DNA from: Lepidostoma basale
Taxonomy: Eukaryota; Arthropoda; Insecta; Trichoptera; Lepidostomatidae
Assembly: GCA_022606425.2 (NCBI GenBank)
Contig: JAHDVF020000462.1
Span: 39,765 to 103,764, forward strand
DNA length: 64,000 bases
Reading direction: 5' to 3'
Under the pieces are notes generated by a model. That model was not told the DNA's origin, searched no databases, and was given only the letters and a program-made list of their open reading frames with translations. The translations under genes were made by a program, and so were the position numbers. Positions 20,020 through 30,548 of this stretch are shown here, piece by piece (positions within the stretch are counted from its first letter, which is position 1; every line of letters starts with the position of its first letter).

Positions 20020-20255
20020 GATCTAGGCCGGATATGTGCAGAGAACGTCATCATCGCGGACACCAAAGAGTCTTAGATTCAGGATAAGACCCAGGATTAG
20101 AATATAGGTCGGCAGACCGAGGCTACGATGGGAAGATGAAATTATAATGATGCATTCCAATTACTTAAAGTGTTTAACTGAAGGGTTGCAGCGGGTTACG
20201 GAGGGAGTTGGAGGCGAAATTTAATGAAGTCACAGTAAAGAAGAAGAAGATGCGT
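20020..20255 (+). mobile_element. LINE-E 3' fragment, AAG tail
   Basis: Decodes in pieces to RLIWAGYVQRT, then VGRPRLRWEDEI, then a decayed L-R-V-T-E stretch; ends AAAGAAGAAGAAG. Same family as 8.06 and 44.2 kb. Diverged, no TSD identified. Confidence 0.7.
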
Positions 20256-20364
20256 AGACGTATAAAAGAGTGAGCTAAGGGTGACACTATTGAAAGTGAG
20301 TGATTTATCATAGATTTTAGATAAACATAAATTATCATGACAATTACGTTTGATAAAGAAAGAT

Positions 20365-21545
20365 TTTTTTAAATTATGTCCTTTGTGTGATTTCAAACCA
20401 CTTTTACATTTGAACTTTTCTTGATATAACTGGTAATTTCCAAGAAAAAAAATGTTATTGTTTTTTTGTATGAAGCAAAACTGATTTTTTCAATTATTTC
20501 GGAATCAGGTGGATACGTCAAAACCAAACTTAGTAATGATTATAGAGGGCATAATCTTCTACATTACTTGTTACGACATCTACTTCATATTTCTGCCCGT
20601 TTAAAAGCAGAAGACATTATAAATTTAAATTAATTGTTACGAGTATAAAGTGGTTTCGGATTTTTTGTTAGATGCATTAATATGCTAAAATCACTCCATT
20701 CTTTTGTAAAGGAGCGCGATGATCATTTATGCATCTAACATAAAATCCAAAACCACTCATAATAATTAATTAAGATTTATAATGTCTGCTGCTTTTAAAC
20801 GGGCAGATATATGAAGTAGATGTCGTAACAAGTAATGTAGAAGATTATGTCCTCTATAATACCTACTAAGTTTGATTTTGATGTATCTAACTGATTCCGA
20901 AATAATTGCAAAAATCAGTTTTGCTTCATACAAAAAAACAACAACATTTTTTTTCTTCGAAATTACCAGTTATATCCAAAAAAATTTAAATGTAAAAGGG
21001 GTTTGGAATCACACAAAGGACCTGATTTCAAAAAATCAGGACAAAATTCGGAGTTTGACCCCTAAGTCCATATTTTTGCCAAATGGGACCAGTGTCCGCC
21101 GGTACTTATTTTTTCGCGTTCGAGCGTTCCTTTACAAAAGAATGGAGTGATTTTAGCATAATTGTGATCATTTATGCATCTAACAAAAATTCCGAAACCA
21201 CTCGTAAGAATTAATTTAAAATTATAATGTCTGCTGCTTTTAAACGGGCAAAGATATGAAGTAGATGTCCGAACAAGTAATGTAGAGGATTATGTCTTTC
21301 ATAATCTCTACTAAGTTTGGTTTTGACGTATCCACCTGATTCCGAAATAATTGCAAAAATCAGTTTTGCTTCATACAAAAAAAACAAAAACATTTTTTTT
21401 CTTGGAAAATAGCTTTTATATCAAGAAAAGTTCAAATGTAAAAGTGGTTTGGAATCACACAAAGGACCTAATTTTAAAAAACAGGGCAAAATTCGGAGTT
21501 CGACCCCTAAGTCCCTGTTTTTGCCAAATGGATCCAGTGTGCGGC
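20365..21545. repeat. Large foldback with three related ~350-bp arms
   Basis: Arm 1 (20365-20680) is the inverse of arm 2 (about 20735-21028); arm 3 (about 21165-21545) repeats arm 2 in direct orientation. Shared markers: TGCATCTAACA, GTCTGCTGCTTTTAAACGGG, GAAGTAGATGTC, GATTCCGAAATAATTG, GGAATCACACAAAGGACC. ACTCCATTCTTTTGTAAAGG (20696-20715) between arms 1 and 2 recurs inverted at 21125-21144 before arm 3. No ORF with known motifs. Confidence 0.8.
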
Positions 21546-21575
21546 GTAATGGTTAGTTAGTTTGTTAATTTTGTT
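21535..21575 (+). mobile_element. LINE-A tail fused to arm 3
   Basis: GTGTGCGGCGTAATGGTTAGTTAGTTTG: the last ~20 bp of LINE-A plus its GTTA tail, directly after the third arm of the large foldback. Confidence 0.6.
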
Positions 21576-21629
21576 AACTACCCCTGTATGTACTCGTATA
21601 AAAATGAGTAGTGAATAACAGTTTCAACA

Positions 21630-21690
21630 GTGTATTAATGCCAGCTAGCCTGTCGAAACCGGTCGCTGCCGAAATAAAGAAACAAATTTA
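21630..21690 (+). repeat. FB4 single arm
   Basis: CGAAACCGGTCGCTGCCGAAATAAAG corresponds to the FB4-type arm at 51.05 kb (complement GCGAAACCAGTCGCTGTCGAAATAAAA). AGC before CTG can pair with GCT after GGTC, the helix I position, but most of the core and helix II is deleted. Confidence 0.5.
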
Positions 21691-22020
21691 AAATGTTAAT
21701 AATTTATATTGACAGCAGGATATCAATGGGACTCACTTAAACCGAGAATCAATCGTAGGTAACTAAGGACGGTTGGTTTCTCGTATATATAGGATAAGTG
21801 GTAATGTGATCGAAAGATCGAATCGAGTTTTATTGTTTGAACTATCGTAAAATTATCTGGACGTATACCTTCTTATCAAATTGGACCTTTTATGTGAGGA
21901 TAAGACGAGATTCTGTCATTGTGTTTGATAGAAGCCATTGTAAAATCAAATCAAATAAAAATCACATTGTAAAAAAATTACAGTAATTACAATCAAACGA
22001 TGTAACACAGAATTTCAAAT
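21691..22020. other. No recognisable feature
   Basis: No repeat or coding motif recognised. Contains an A-rich stretch near 21950. Confidence 0.35.
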
Positions 22021-22179
22021 TTTGATATCGGAAAGGAATATAACACTGGGTTGGTTTGGACATATGAAACGCATGGATGAAGAAAGAATGGTTAAAAAAG
22101 TAAACATTTATGTTGTGAATTTAATTTTTTTTTTCCTATAACAAGTCGTTTCAACCTACTGTATACAATTTATTTTAGC

Positions 22180-22300
22180 TATTATATTGATTCTCATTAC
22201 ATGTGATAGGTAGCCAATCTATTGCCATTTTATTGTCCTGTGTAATCTACACCAGAATCGAACCCGGGACCTTCGGTCAGAGCTCTTACCACGAAGGTCG
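22180..22300 (-). mobile_element. tRNA-derived SINE inside LINE-A
   Basis: Minus strand: tRNA-like head TTCGTGGTAAGAGCTCTGACC, box B GGTTCGATTCTGG (complement at 22255-22265), then ATTACACAGGACAATAAAATGGC and a 3' end AGAATCAATATAATAGC. Same family as at 12.8, 39.74 and 44.64 kb. Confidence 0.75.
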
Positions 22301-22384
22301 ACAAATGTCGATAATTGTCGATAATTCGCCCCCGATGATACGATGTAATATTTTTATACGTATTTCTAATTATCGGATTTTTTG

Positions 22385-22600
22385 TTCATAACACCTGATA
22401 ATGCCAACATCGGTTGACGAAGTAGCTGTCGCGACTCTCAAAAAGTTAATAATAAAAATGGTGCTATCATAAAACAATATTATATATTTTAACAGTTATT
22501 TATTTTAACAGTTATATAATATTGAAGTATCATAGTGTTCGGCCAAAAGATTCGACTAATAAATTATAAGGTTTTGTTTTGATACTATAATATTTATATT
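22385..22600 (+). repeat. FB6 element
   Basis: Begins ATAACACCTGATAATGCCAAC, passes GTCGCGACTCTC and ATGGTGCTATCATAAAAC, and ends near GAAGTATCATAGTGTTCGGCC. The hammerhead-like core here reads CTGATAA and GAAG instead of GAAA, so it is probably dead. Confidence 0.6.
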
Positions 22601-22815
22601 TGCTTAAAACGTCATGACTTTCTCCTTCTTGCGCATGACCAAATGAATCTATTACTAAAAGGCGGCCACATACCAAGTCGGGAAAATAAACGAGCGTGCT
22701 TGTTACGATATATAAATGTATAGGAATCTCGATATGTGTGTCAGAACAGAGCAGTGTAGAGGTCCATCTACTCTGCTCAAATCTCCGGAGAAACGGCGTG
22801 ATGGTTAGTTAATTA

Positions 22816-23849
22816 AATGTTTCCTTCTTTGCAATCTGCTTATATCAGATATCAATTTTGGTCCTGTGATGAAGACGTTCAATTTTACATCTCTCATTAA
22901 CTTTCCATCTTTTTGGTGGTTAGTTAACTACAAAAGTATATCCAAGAACATAATATATTAAAATTTATATTCTCATGTTATAGGTAGGGTAATAATAATG
23001 AAATAAGTCATAACGCAATTATAAATCCGCTATTCATTCGCTCAATATATTGCGAAACTCGTGTTGTACGTGATTGTATAGAACATAATACCTTTGTCTA
23101 CTTTGCATTCGCTGTTAATCCTACGAACCTTGAATAAGTCGTATTTCCGAACGTAGAATTCGTAGCTATAACGAATTTATTGGCTTATACAAAATTTTGC
23201 TTGACTACATACTATTAGAAGTTTACTTCTGTTTCTAAATGTGGTTTTAAAATATTGCTTTTATGTTAAGTTGATAAACGTGTTAAATACTCAACATAAT
23301 TTTACAGAAAATATCAATAAGAATGTTTTTAATTGTAGTGTTTGATAAAATTGTATTCGTTTTTAAGCACTTTTAAAATATATAATATATAAGTACATAA
23401 AATGTCTGCTTTATCGAGCAAGATAATATAAAGATTAAGCTTCTGAATTAAAACGCATTTACAAAACAACAATATCTTTTTGATCCACACCGTTACGGTT
23501 ATGTGATTGTAAGGGCATTAAGAAATAAATGAAAAAGCTACCAGAGAGCTCCGACTCAATTATCTTTTATTCTCTTTTTATCGCGAGGAGAGATAATAGT
23601 GAAGTCTCTGAGGAAACTTTGAAAAATCACTTGTTCCAAGCCCGTATCTAGACGTTTGGGCAGCTCATTAAATGCGAATTAAATCTCATCGTAAAATAAG
23701 CCTTTGATTGTCTTGAATATTCTCAAGTTTTTTTAAGCATGAAAATCTAAAAAAAATAATCTCATTTATATGAGAAATACGTTAAAATTAATGGTAACAC
23801 ACTTCAATACAAAATTTTAAATCCATATTTTTTTAATAATTTAATAATA
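22816..23849. other. No recognisable feature
   Basis: A+T-rich, no motif-bearing frame and no match to other repeats of the window. Confidence 0.4.
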
Positions 23850-24260
23850 TTTAAAAAAATATCTACCATTTTGTAATGTTAGAAATAAGGTATGAAGCTC
23901 TTCTATATTCGCCTTCACTTTGTGGTGTAAATTCATATTTGAATATACTCGTATATAACTGCACTTAGCATTACAACAGTATATTTGTATATTTCACTTA
24001 ACACAGATATGTTTCAGTTATAACATAATTTTTTTAAAGTACTAAATTTTAATAACCAAAACATGTGTGTGATAATAGAAATAGAGTGTTGTCATACCAA
24101 GTGCAATTTTATTTATTCAAAATTTAAACACATGGTATATTTACAACACTGTTTTGCATTTTTCGCAACATTTTATTACAAAAAAGTGTTGTGAATATAC
24201 AATGCTTTCAAAAAATGTTTCAAATGTGAATGCATAACATAAAGTGGTGGTGAATGAAAT
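23850..24260. repeat. FB2 foldback with Penelope-type tail
   Basis: ATCTACCATTTTGTAATGTT, GAAGCTCTTCTATATTCGCC and TTCACTTAACACAGATATG match the FB2 copy at 5.1 kb in the same orientation; the inverse arm gives CCAAAACATGTGTGTG and AGAGTGTTGTCATACCAAGTG. A further hairpin follows (ACAACACTG..., AAGTGTTGTGAATATAC, 24140-24210). Confidence 0.65.
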
Positions 24261-24573
24261 ATATAGAATTGAAAATAGATGATTGATATCAATAAATGAA
24301 TATCAAAATTAGTACCTTTTTCAATTCTATTATATTTTATGACAATCGATTCCGCTCGAATAAAAGCGTTTTATATGTACTTTAACTGGTGAAACATAGT
24401 CTTTTATACGTTTTTATATTAATTTTATAGTATTTTGATTTATTGTTCTAAAATATTGTGTATTTTTATTAGGATACCATCTGCCTGCGCAGGAATATTG
24501 TTCAATTTGATATAATTACTCGTAAATTGCGATTTGTAACATTTCTTTCCACAAACTAATTTTCCACGTAGAC

Positions 24574-24592
24574 TGTCACGTATTACGTGACA
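24574..24592. repeat. Perfect 19-bp palindrome
   Basis: TGTCACGTATTACGTGACA: 9-bp arms around a single T, with two ACGTG/CACGT cores. It could be a binding site for a dimeric bZIP or bHLH factor or the tip of a small inverted repeat. It sits 29 bp before the hairpin at 24.62 kb. Confidence 0.6.
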
Positions 24593-24617
24593 ACTCGCTG
24601 CGGTTTATTACGTTTAT

Positions 24618-24679
24618 GAGGTGACATCCCTCCCAGCCATGATGGGGCTGCATCATGACTGGGAAGGATGGCACTGCTC
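24618..24679 (+). ncRNA. miRNA-precursor-like hairpin (unassigned)
   Basis: The 24-nt arm 24621-24644 (GTGACATCCCTCCCAGCC...) pairs with 24651-24674 (...GACTGGGAAGGATGGCAC) at 21 of 24 positions, around a 6-base loop GGGCTG. GAG/CTC extends the stem past a 2-base bulge. Size, isolated mismatches and the unique location fit a pre-miRNA. I do not recognise a known miRNA seed, and a decayed inverted-repeat TE is the alternative. G+C content is well above the flanks. Confidence 0.45.
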
Positions 24680-25983
24680 TTTATTTTTAGTGTAGACTTC
24701 CAAATTCTATGTAGATTCATATGGTGACGAAGTTAAATGTGAGAACATGCCTTCACTTGGGAAATATCGAACAATAATTATTTTCCTAATCAGAGAGTCC
24801 TTTTAGTTCAACGCAAAACAATAATACCTTATGCCAGCTTCAATAATTGTAAGTATTTTATACATTGTACGATAGAGTGAACTAAAACAATAGGAGCAAA
24901 TTCGGTTGATATGACGCCGATTCTACATCAAGCCCCTGTTATTTATATTAAAAGTAATTGTTATGTTCATATGAACACAAAAATATATTATTATATATAT
25001 TTTATGGATCCATACATACAAACATTCAGAGTAAGTATCTAATCAGAGTAAGATCTATATCAGAGTAAGATCATTTTAAAGCCTTGGGTTGTGAATATAA
25101 TTTTTTTACAATATAAAATGTCTCTTACCAGGCATACCACAAATGAAAATGAAAATAAGTTATTAAAAAATATACATTAAAAGGCATATTAAAAATAAAT
25201 ATATGCTTTGTGTCAATAATATCATGACAATAATTTAAGTTTACCTTGTGATTAATAAAATAAATTTATTAAATAAAAATAGTATTTTATCCACACAATC
25301 ATAATGTCAACTTATTTAGCCCACACAATAAATTTACTAAATGAAAAATACGTTAATTTCAATGTAAATATGTATTCATCACACAGAACTTACCATTCAA
25401 ATCTTTAAATTAAAATAATAATAATTCACATATTTATCTAATATTTTATTTTATATATTTAGCGTTGTGGATAAACACCTGTAATAAATTATTTATACCT
25501 AGTTAATTGTTACACTTTTATTATAGCTATTATTTAAAATGTAAATAACGTACCTGATGCATAAATTCACTCGTTGTAAAACCAAACAAAACCGTAAGAA
25601 GAAAAGTCGAAAAAGCCACATTGAAAATAAAAAAAATAACGTGAAATCAATGCCACCGATGTATCACTGCACATATAGTTTTATACGTGAGAATTTTTTT
25701 ATCTGTTATACCATTTTTTGAGTTAAATAGAGTACAGAATAGTTATTCAGTGTTCCACTTAATCTTGATATTGTCTACTTATAACCATAATTCACTTCCT
25801 AGCAGTTCTAACGATTTGCAAAGTGTTTCCAGTTGTTCTTCTTCATCGGGTAATCCTGTGTCGTTTTGATCTTTCCTCGTTTGCCTTGGTGAATCAGCGT
25901 GGGTGTTACGCTGGTCTTCATATACGATGGGTTCAGATCCTGCAAATCCATGTCACCACCTAGATGCTGTTTCTTCGCTCGTG
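24680..25983. other. No gene; one short tandem repeat
   Basis: A+T-rich DNA. At 25028-25076 a 14-17-bp unit (TCAGAGTAAG-AT-) occurs three times. A 60-codon frame at 25687-25869 has no motif. Confidence 0.4.
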
Positions 25984-26193
25984 AAAATTTGTCGAATATA
26001 ACGCAAATCCAGGTAGCCTAAAGTGTGAACCTTATTACACTTATAAAGTTTCACCTTATTACACTAAATAGGCGTAACTCAAACTAGTAAAATTTGTCGA
26101 ATATAAAGGAAATTCAGCTAGCCAAAAGTGTGAACCTTATTACACTTATAAAATTTCACCTAATAACACTAAATAGGCGAAGCTCTAACTAGT
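25984..26193. repeat. Two tandem 105-bp units
   Basis: Units 25984-26088 and 26089-26193 are both exactly 105 bp. Both contain AAAATTTGTCGAATATAA, AAGTGTGAACCTTATTACAC and ACTAAATAGGCG, and a partial third start follows. Each unit also holds an internal inverted pair (AGTGT/ACACT). About 87-90% similar by eye. Confidence 0.85.
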
Positions 26194-28200
26194 AAAATTA
26201 TCGTGTTTGGATAAATTAAATAGAACTTTGTAAATATGCAATTCTATAGATGGCGTAAATTACTCGGCAAGAGGTGTAAAAATCTAAATTTCTGGAGCAT
26301 TTATAAATAACAGAATTAAACGAAATGCAAACTATTTTGAACATTTCGTAAATTTAAATTAAATTACTTAAATAAATGACACCAAAATTTATAAATTTAC
26401 TGACACATAGAGAATCACGCCAGCCACAGATATTACAAAATCATTAGTTAAGTATACATATGTATTTTTTTTAATGTCATAAAAGTCATCTATTAGAAAT
26501 ATTCTCAGAAAAAAAAACGTGTAGTAATATGATAAACTGATATTTTTTTTAGATTTTTGTGTTATTTATCAGACGCCTTATATATTAAAACCTTAACCTC
26601 ACACCATCGTGGATGTAATTAAGATATTTCGAAAAATTGTGTTCGATAATAGGTTTTAAATTTTTATACTTAAATGTCCAGAAACGTTTGACGTATTAAT
26701 TATATAAGTCACAAGAAAATGTCATTAAATAATTTAATATTTGAATATAGTTAATAACATTTTCTATTTGATTACTCACATCATCCATTAAAAAGTTTGT
26801 TGAAATATGAAGTATCTTAACATTATTAAATCCTATCGTAATTAGCTACGTATCTAGATACCTACAACTATATTAATGAATTATGTCGGTTTAGAAAATT
26901 ATTTTACCGCTTTTGGTATGAAATTTACCCAAGATAAAAACATTATTGAAAGCTTAAGATGTTTTAATGAAATTTAATATTATATAAGCCCGACATTAAA
27001 TAATTTCTAATAATACATAAAAATCTTTATGAAGCAAAAGCGATTTGCGAAACTTGCGTTAAAGTGCACGATATTTAAATAACCAATACGTAAATCGACA
27101 ATATTATTTTATGTAAATTGACCTAGTTCGTTTTGAGTTTTGGCCCAATGATGATAATGAGAACTTTTTATGAACCAACAGACATTTTCGCGAATCAAAT
27201 TGCAAAAATTGCATTTTTTTATAAAATATATCCATCATAATTTTTTCATATATTTCATACTGACAACGAAATTTTCTTTTGGTTTGCATGCAACAGTAAA
27301 AAAGATCTCAAATCCGGTTGTTCTAAACTCAAAATTAAACAATCGAACAAAGTCAATCTATATATAAATTATTGTGCTTGTTTTCGTTCGTTGTTTATTC
27401 TTCACCGTTATTTAATTTTAACGTTAAAAATAATATTTGTGTCGTAAGCCAGCGCACGCGCAGGCTTTGAATTAGTTTAAGTACTTAACATAAGCTTTTC
27501 ACAGAAACTTTTTACTGTACTTACCGAAACGATATCAGAAGTAAGAAAGTCAGTCTAAATTATTAATGGTGTCACTAAAATTACTGGTCATAGTCTTAAA
27601 GTCGGGTAGGTCATTTATTGCGCCTAATGGCATGATTGTTAAATTCGTGCAAATAGTTCCAAAATTGAAAGTTATTTTTATTTAAAAAAATTAAGTGATT
27701 GTACACCATGTGAACAAAGAATGATAATTTTTTTTATCTTATCACCACATTCTAAAATCACAATCATTTTGGAACATCGTGGCGATTTAAAAAAGTCTTT
27801 GTAATCTAATTATGTCGAAAAGTTCAAAAGTATTAAATATTTCTCGAATTCACTGATTTTAGATAAATTAATTTATTCGTCAATATCGTCTACTGATGAG
27901 CAAAACCTAATACAAAAAATGTTTTTACAGGGAAATCACAAACTATCATTCTAGCAATTATGATTACATTTAAAGGAGTTGTTTTTCAAGAAACGAATTG
28001 AAAAATACCAGTTCAAATCGTATCAGTAAAAGCTATTTTAAATTAAACAATAATTACAAAAATAGAACCATTTTTGATTCCCCCGAAACTATGATGTGTG
28101 GTATTTTTAGATGAATGTTTAAGAAAAACGTGCTTTGCTATGAAGATTTTTTTGTTTTAAACGAACGCTCAACAACGGTTAACATGTTAAATATAAAAAG
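26194..28200. other. No gene or repeat recognised
   Basis: 2 kb of A+T-rich sequence immediately downstream (in minus-strand sense) of the candidate exon donor; consistent with intron. Short frames at 27.1-27.4 kb lack motifs. Confidence 0.4.
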
Positions 28201-28206
28201 ACTTAC

Positions 28207-28361
28207 CCAAGTGCTGCTTAGCGCCATTTATTATGAGTGGCCAAGGAAGAAAAATTAATATAAAGTACAACAAACTGCGGGCCGCGTGTGCCCGCCGGAC
28301 CCTGGCCCTCATTGTCACGACACTCACATACGCATTGTCATAGTAAACACCTCCGCCACAC
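28207..28361 (-). CDS. Putative 5' coding exon of a secreted or membrane protein
   Basis: Minus-strand exon candidate of 155 bp. Upstream is a pyrimidine-rich acceptor (TTGTTTTTGTTGTTTCAG, AG at 28363-28362); downstream is a strong donor GTAAGT (28206-28201). The likely start is the ATG at 28312. The protein begins MRARVRRAHAARS, then a hydrophobic LLYFILIFLPWPLII, then NGAKQHL, so it has the charge-hydrophobic-polar layout of a signal peptide. The intron is phase 1, common after signal-peptide exons. Two short upstream ATGs run into TGA. The exon is G+C-rich and free of known repeats, in contrast to the window. I do not recognise the gene and see no partner exon, so this rests on splice and peptide features only. 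Confidence 0.4.
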
Positions 28362-28530
28362 CTGAAACAACAAAAACAATGTATTAGAAAAACATAACAA
28401 CACATCAAATCAAAGTTATATAGATAGAAGTAACATCTCCAGGCGGCTTCTAACAATGCGCTAATGGCGATAGCCTTTCACATTGTGTTAATAAAGATGT
28501 TCTGCTAAAATGCTAAAATTAATCTCCATG

Positions 28531-28812
28531 GATGGCGTTAGTATGTGGATTATATAGAGTAATCTTAAAAAGATTAACATATGTAATCAAAATCTTCATA
28601 GATGGCACATTGAAACTGACATGTGAAATTAGGCATAGACTTGTAACATATATACAACTTCCAAAAATTTGTCTTACATGGTCATAAAGAAAAAGGTGGA
28701 ATGGGGAATGTTAACCCAACCAATGACAGGTCACAAGTCCTGTAAACACCTTGATCAACCATATTCAGTTTCCAATTTGCATCTTCGTCTCTATTGAGAT
28801 ACAATTTAATCA
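28531..28812 (+). repeat. Repeat L (SINE/MITE-like), copy 1
   Basis: Shares GATGGCGTTAGTATG, ATATATACAACTTCCAAAAA, GGAATGGGGAATGTTAACCC and CATCTTCGTCTCTATTGAGA with 53.60-53.87 kb. About 280 bp, no ORF. Its 3' end is also present alone at 12.55 (minus) and 57.32 kb. Confidence 0.75.
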
Positions 28813-28879
28813 CAAATCAAATCAGTTTATTTTCTCAAAAGATATTACAAACATTTGTTAATTTTTAAATTTTAATATC

Positions 28880-29402
28880 CGATCCTAAAAAAATTGAATG
28901 GCAATGCACAATGGTGTTCTTCTACCGACCATTATCTATAGAAGCGAAGCAATGAACTGGCAAAAGAAGGATGCAAGTAGAATAAATGCAGTAAAAATGA
29001 GATCTCTTAGACGAATGTGTGGATACTCTGTGTATGATAGAGTGTCGAATGAAAATATAAGAAGTGAATGCGGTGCGAATGATGGTGTTATGAATAAAAT
29101 AATGAAAGGATCATTAAGATGGTTTGGACATATGGAAAGAATGAATGAAGAAAAAATGGTAAAAAAAGTATATGTTAACGATGTAAATGGAACCAGAAAT
29201 AGAGTAAGAATATGGAAAACGTGGCACAATCAAATAAATCAAATATTGAATATCGGCCATGTGAGAAGTCAGAAAATTGGCGCCCGTGCATGACACGATG
29301 TATGAATGTTGAGGAAGCGAGATAAATATGTCAGGAAAGAAAAGTGTGGCAGTCCATTATTTCTGCCTACGCCTTCGGGAGACGGTGCGGTAGTTAGTTA
29401 GA
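28880..29402 (+). mobile_element. LINE-A fragment, long C-terminal frame
   Basis: A 131-codon frame (28898-29293) reads MAMHNGVLLPTIIYRSEAMN, WQKKDASRINAVKMRSLRRM, MNKIMKGSLRWFGHMERM, VYVNDVNGTRNR, NQINQIL and GHVRSQK, then loses frame. The 3' end is GCCTTCGGGAGACGGTGCGGTAGTTAGTTAG. Open over nearly 400 bp, so fairly young. Confidence 0.9.
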
Positions 29403-30018
29403 AATCGTGAAAGTCCTCAACATTAGGGTGAAACGTGAAAATTTGGAACAAGTGGATAAATTTGTTCAATTGGGAAATATTGGGAAAAAATGATGAGAGA
29501 TTGGAAAAGGATAATGAAAGAAGAATTGGGGCGGGCAACAAAATAAATCGTGCCCTTCATCATCAATGATGCACAAAGTTGTCATTGCAAACAAAAACCT
29601 ATCCATAAAAGCTAAGACGGCAATGCACAATGGTGATATTGTGTCGACCCTTATATATGTAAGTGAAGCATGAAACTGGTAAAATAAAGGATGAATTTGA
29701 AATAAATGAAATCCTAAACGAATGTTTAGTAAATCCGTTTATAATATAGTGTCAAATCCGAATATAAAAAGTGAATGCGGTGCGAATGAAAGTCTTATGA
29801 ACAAAATAATGAAAGGATCCTTAAGATAGTTTGGAAACATAGAAATAATAAATTAAGACAGAATGTCACATGAGAATTCGAAGAAATTTATGTGCGTGCA
29901 TGACACGATTTACGAATGTAGAGCAGTCGAAAGAAGTATATCGGAACATAACAATATGGCAGTTCATTATTTCATTAATGCCTACCCCTCCGAAGACACG
30001 GCGTGATGGTTAGTTAGT
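29403..30018 (+). mobile_element. LINE-A fragment, tandem to the previous copy
   Basis: Starts immediately after the previous tail with ACATTAGGGTGAAACGTG (the region coding for ISVNGENLEQVDE in the 48-kb copy), runs through AATGATGCACAAAGTTGTCATTGC, and ends ACACGGCGTGATGGTTAGTTAG. Contains an internal deletion near 29860 and several stops. Confidence 0.85.
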
Positions 30019-30214
30019 CAATCAACCTCAAAATATTCTGCAGCAGAAAGACCGTTCTGTTTTACAGATTGATTTAGCAGATCAACCACGGAAGCACTGA
30101 AACATCTATGATCTACGAGCAGCATATTAATATTGACTCGTGTTTGTCAGGTTTATAAAGCAGTAAAATTGTCAACACTATAGATACGCTGTCATTTTAA
30201 AAGTGCATTATAAC

Positions 30215-30548
30215 TTAGAGGCATAGGACCAACCAAGAGATCCGTACAATGATCCAGCAGCCCCTTATAACGAGCACCGTGAGAGCCGGTCGCCTAGCGT
30301 GGATTGGGCACGTATGCCGAGCCGAAGAAACCAGAGCAATCAAGACCCTATACGCGTCTAGACCGACTGGAGTATACCTCTAGGAGGGCCTAGACAGCGC
30401 CTAATGGACAATGTTCTGGCTAGCCCGGCTAGTTTGGGCGAATTGGACTGCTGGGAGCAAAAGGCGCAGGATCGAGGAGTTTGGCGAAAAATCATCAAGG
30501 AGGCATAAACTCTTCAAGAGTTGTATGGCCATAGGAAGTAAGTATTAT
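30215..30548 (+). mobile_element. LINE-B 3' fragment
   Basis: Decodes in pieces to TVRAGRLAWIGHVCRAEET, IKTLYASRPTGV, WEQKAQDRGVWRKIIKEA, LQELYGHRK, with one-base lesions; ends GGAAGTAAGTATT. It overlaps 441-830 but retains the WIGHV part deleted there. Confidence 0.85.

Larger units (their letters stand above)
22021..22815 (+). mobile_element. LINE-A fragment split by ~530 bp of other repeats
   Basis: 5' piece 22021-22110 (GGGTTGGTTTGGACATATGAAACG, remnant of RWFGHMKRM and RMVKKV). 3' piece 22638-22815 (GCATGACCAAATGAATC, AAAGGCGGCCACAT, then CGGAGAAACGGCGTGATGGTTAGTTAATTA). The gap holds a SINE and an FB6 element. Confidence 0.8.

Noticed and set aside
25984..26193. CRISPR-like or clustered regulatory array
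   Set aside because: Only two units of 105 bp with no repeat-spacer pattern; eukaryotic context.
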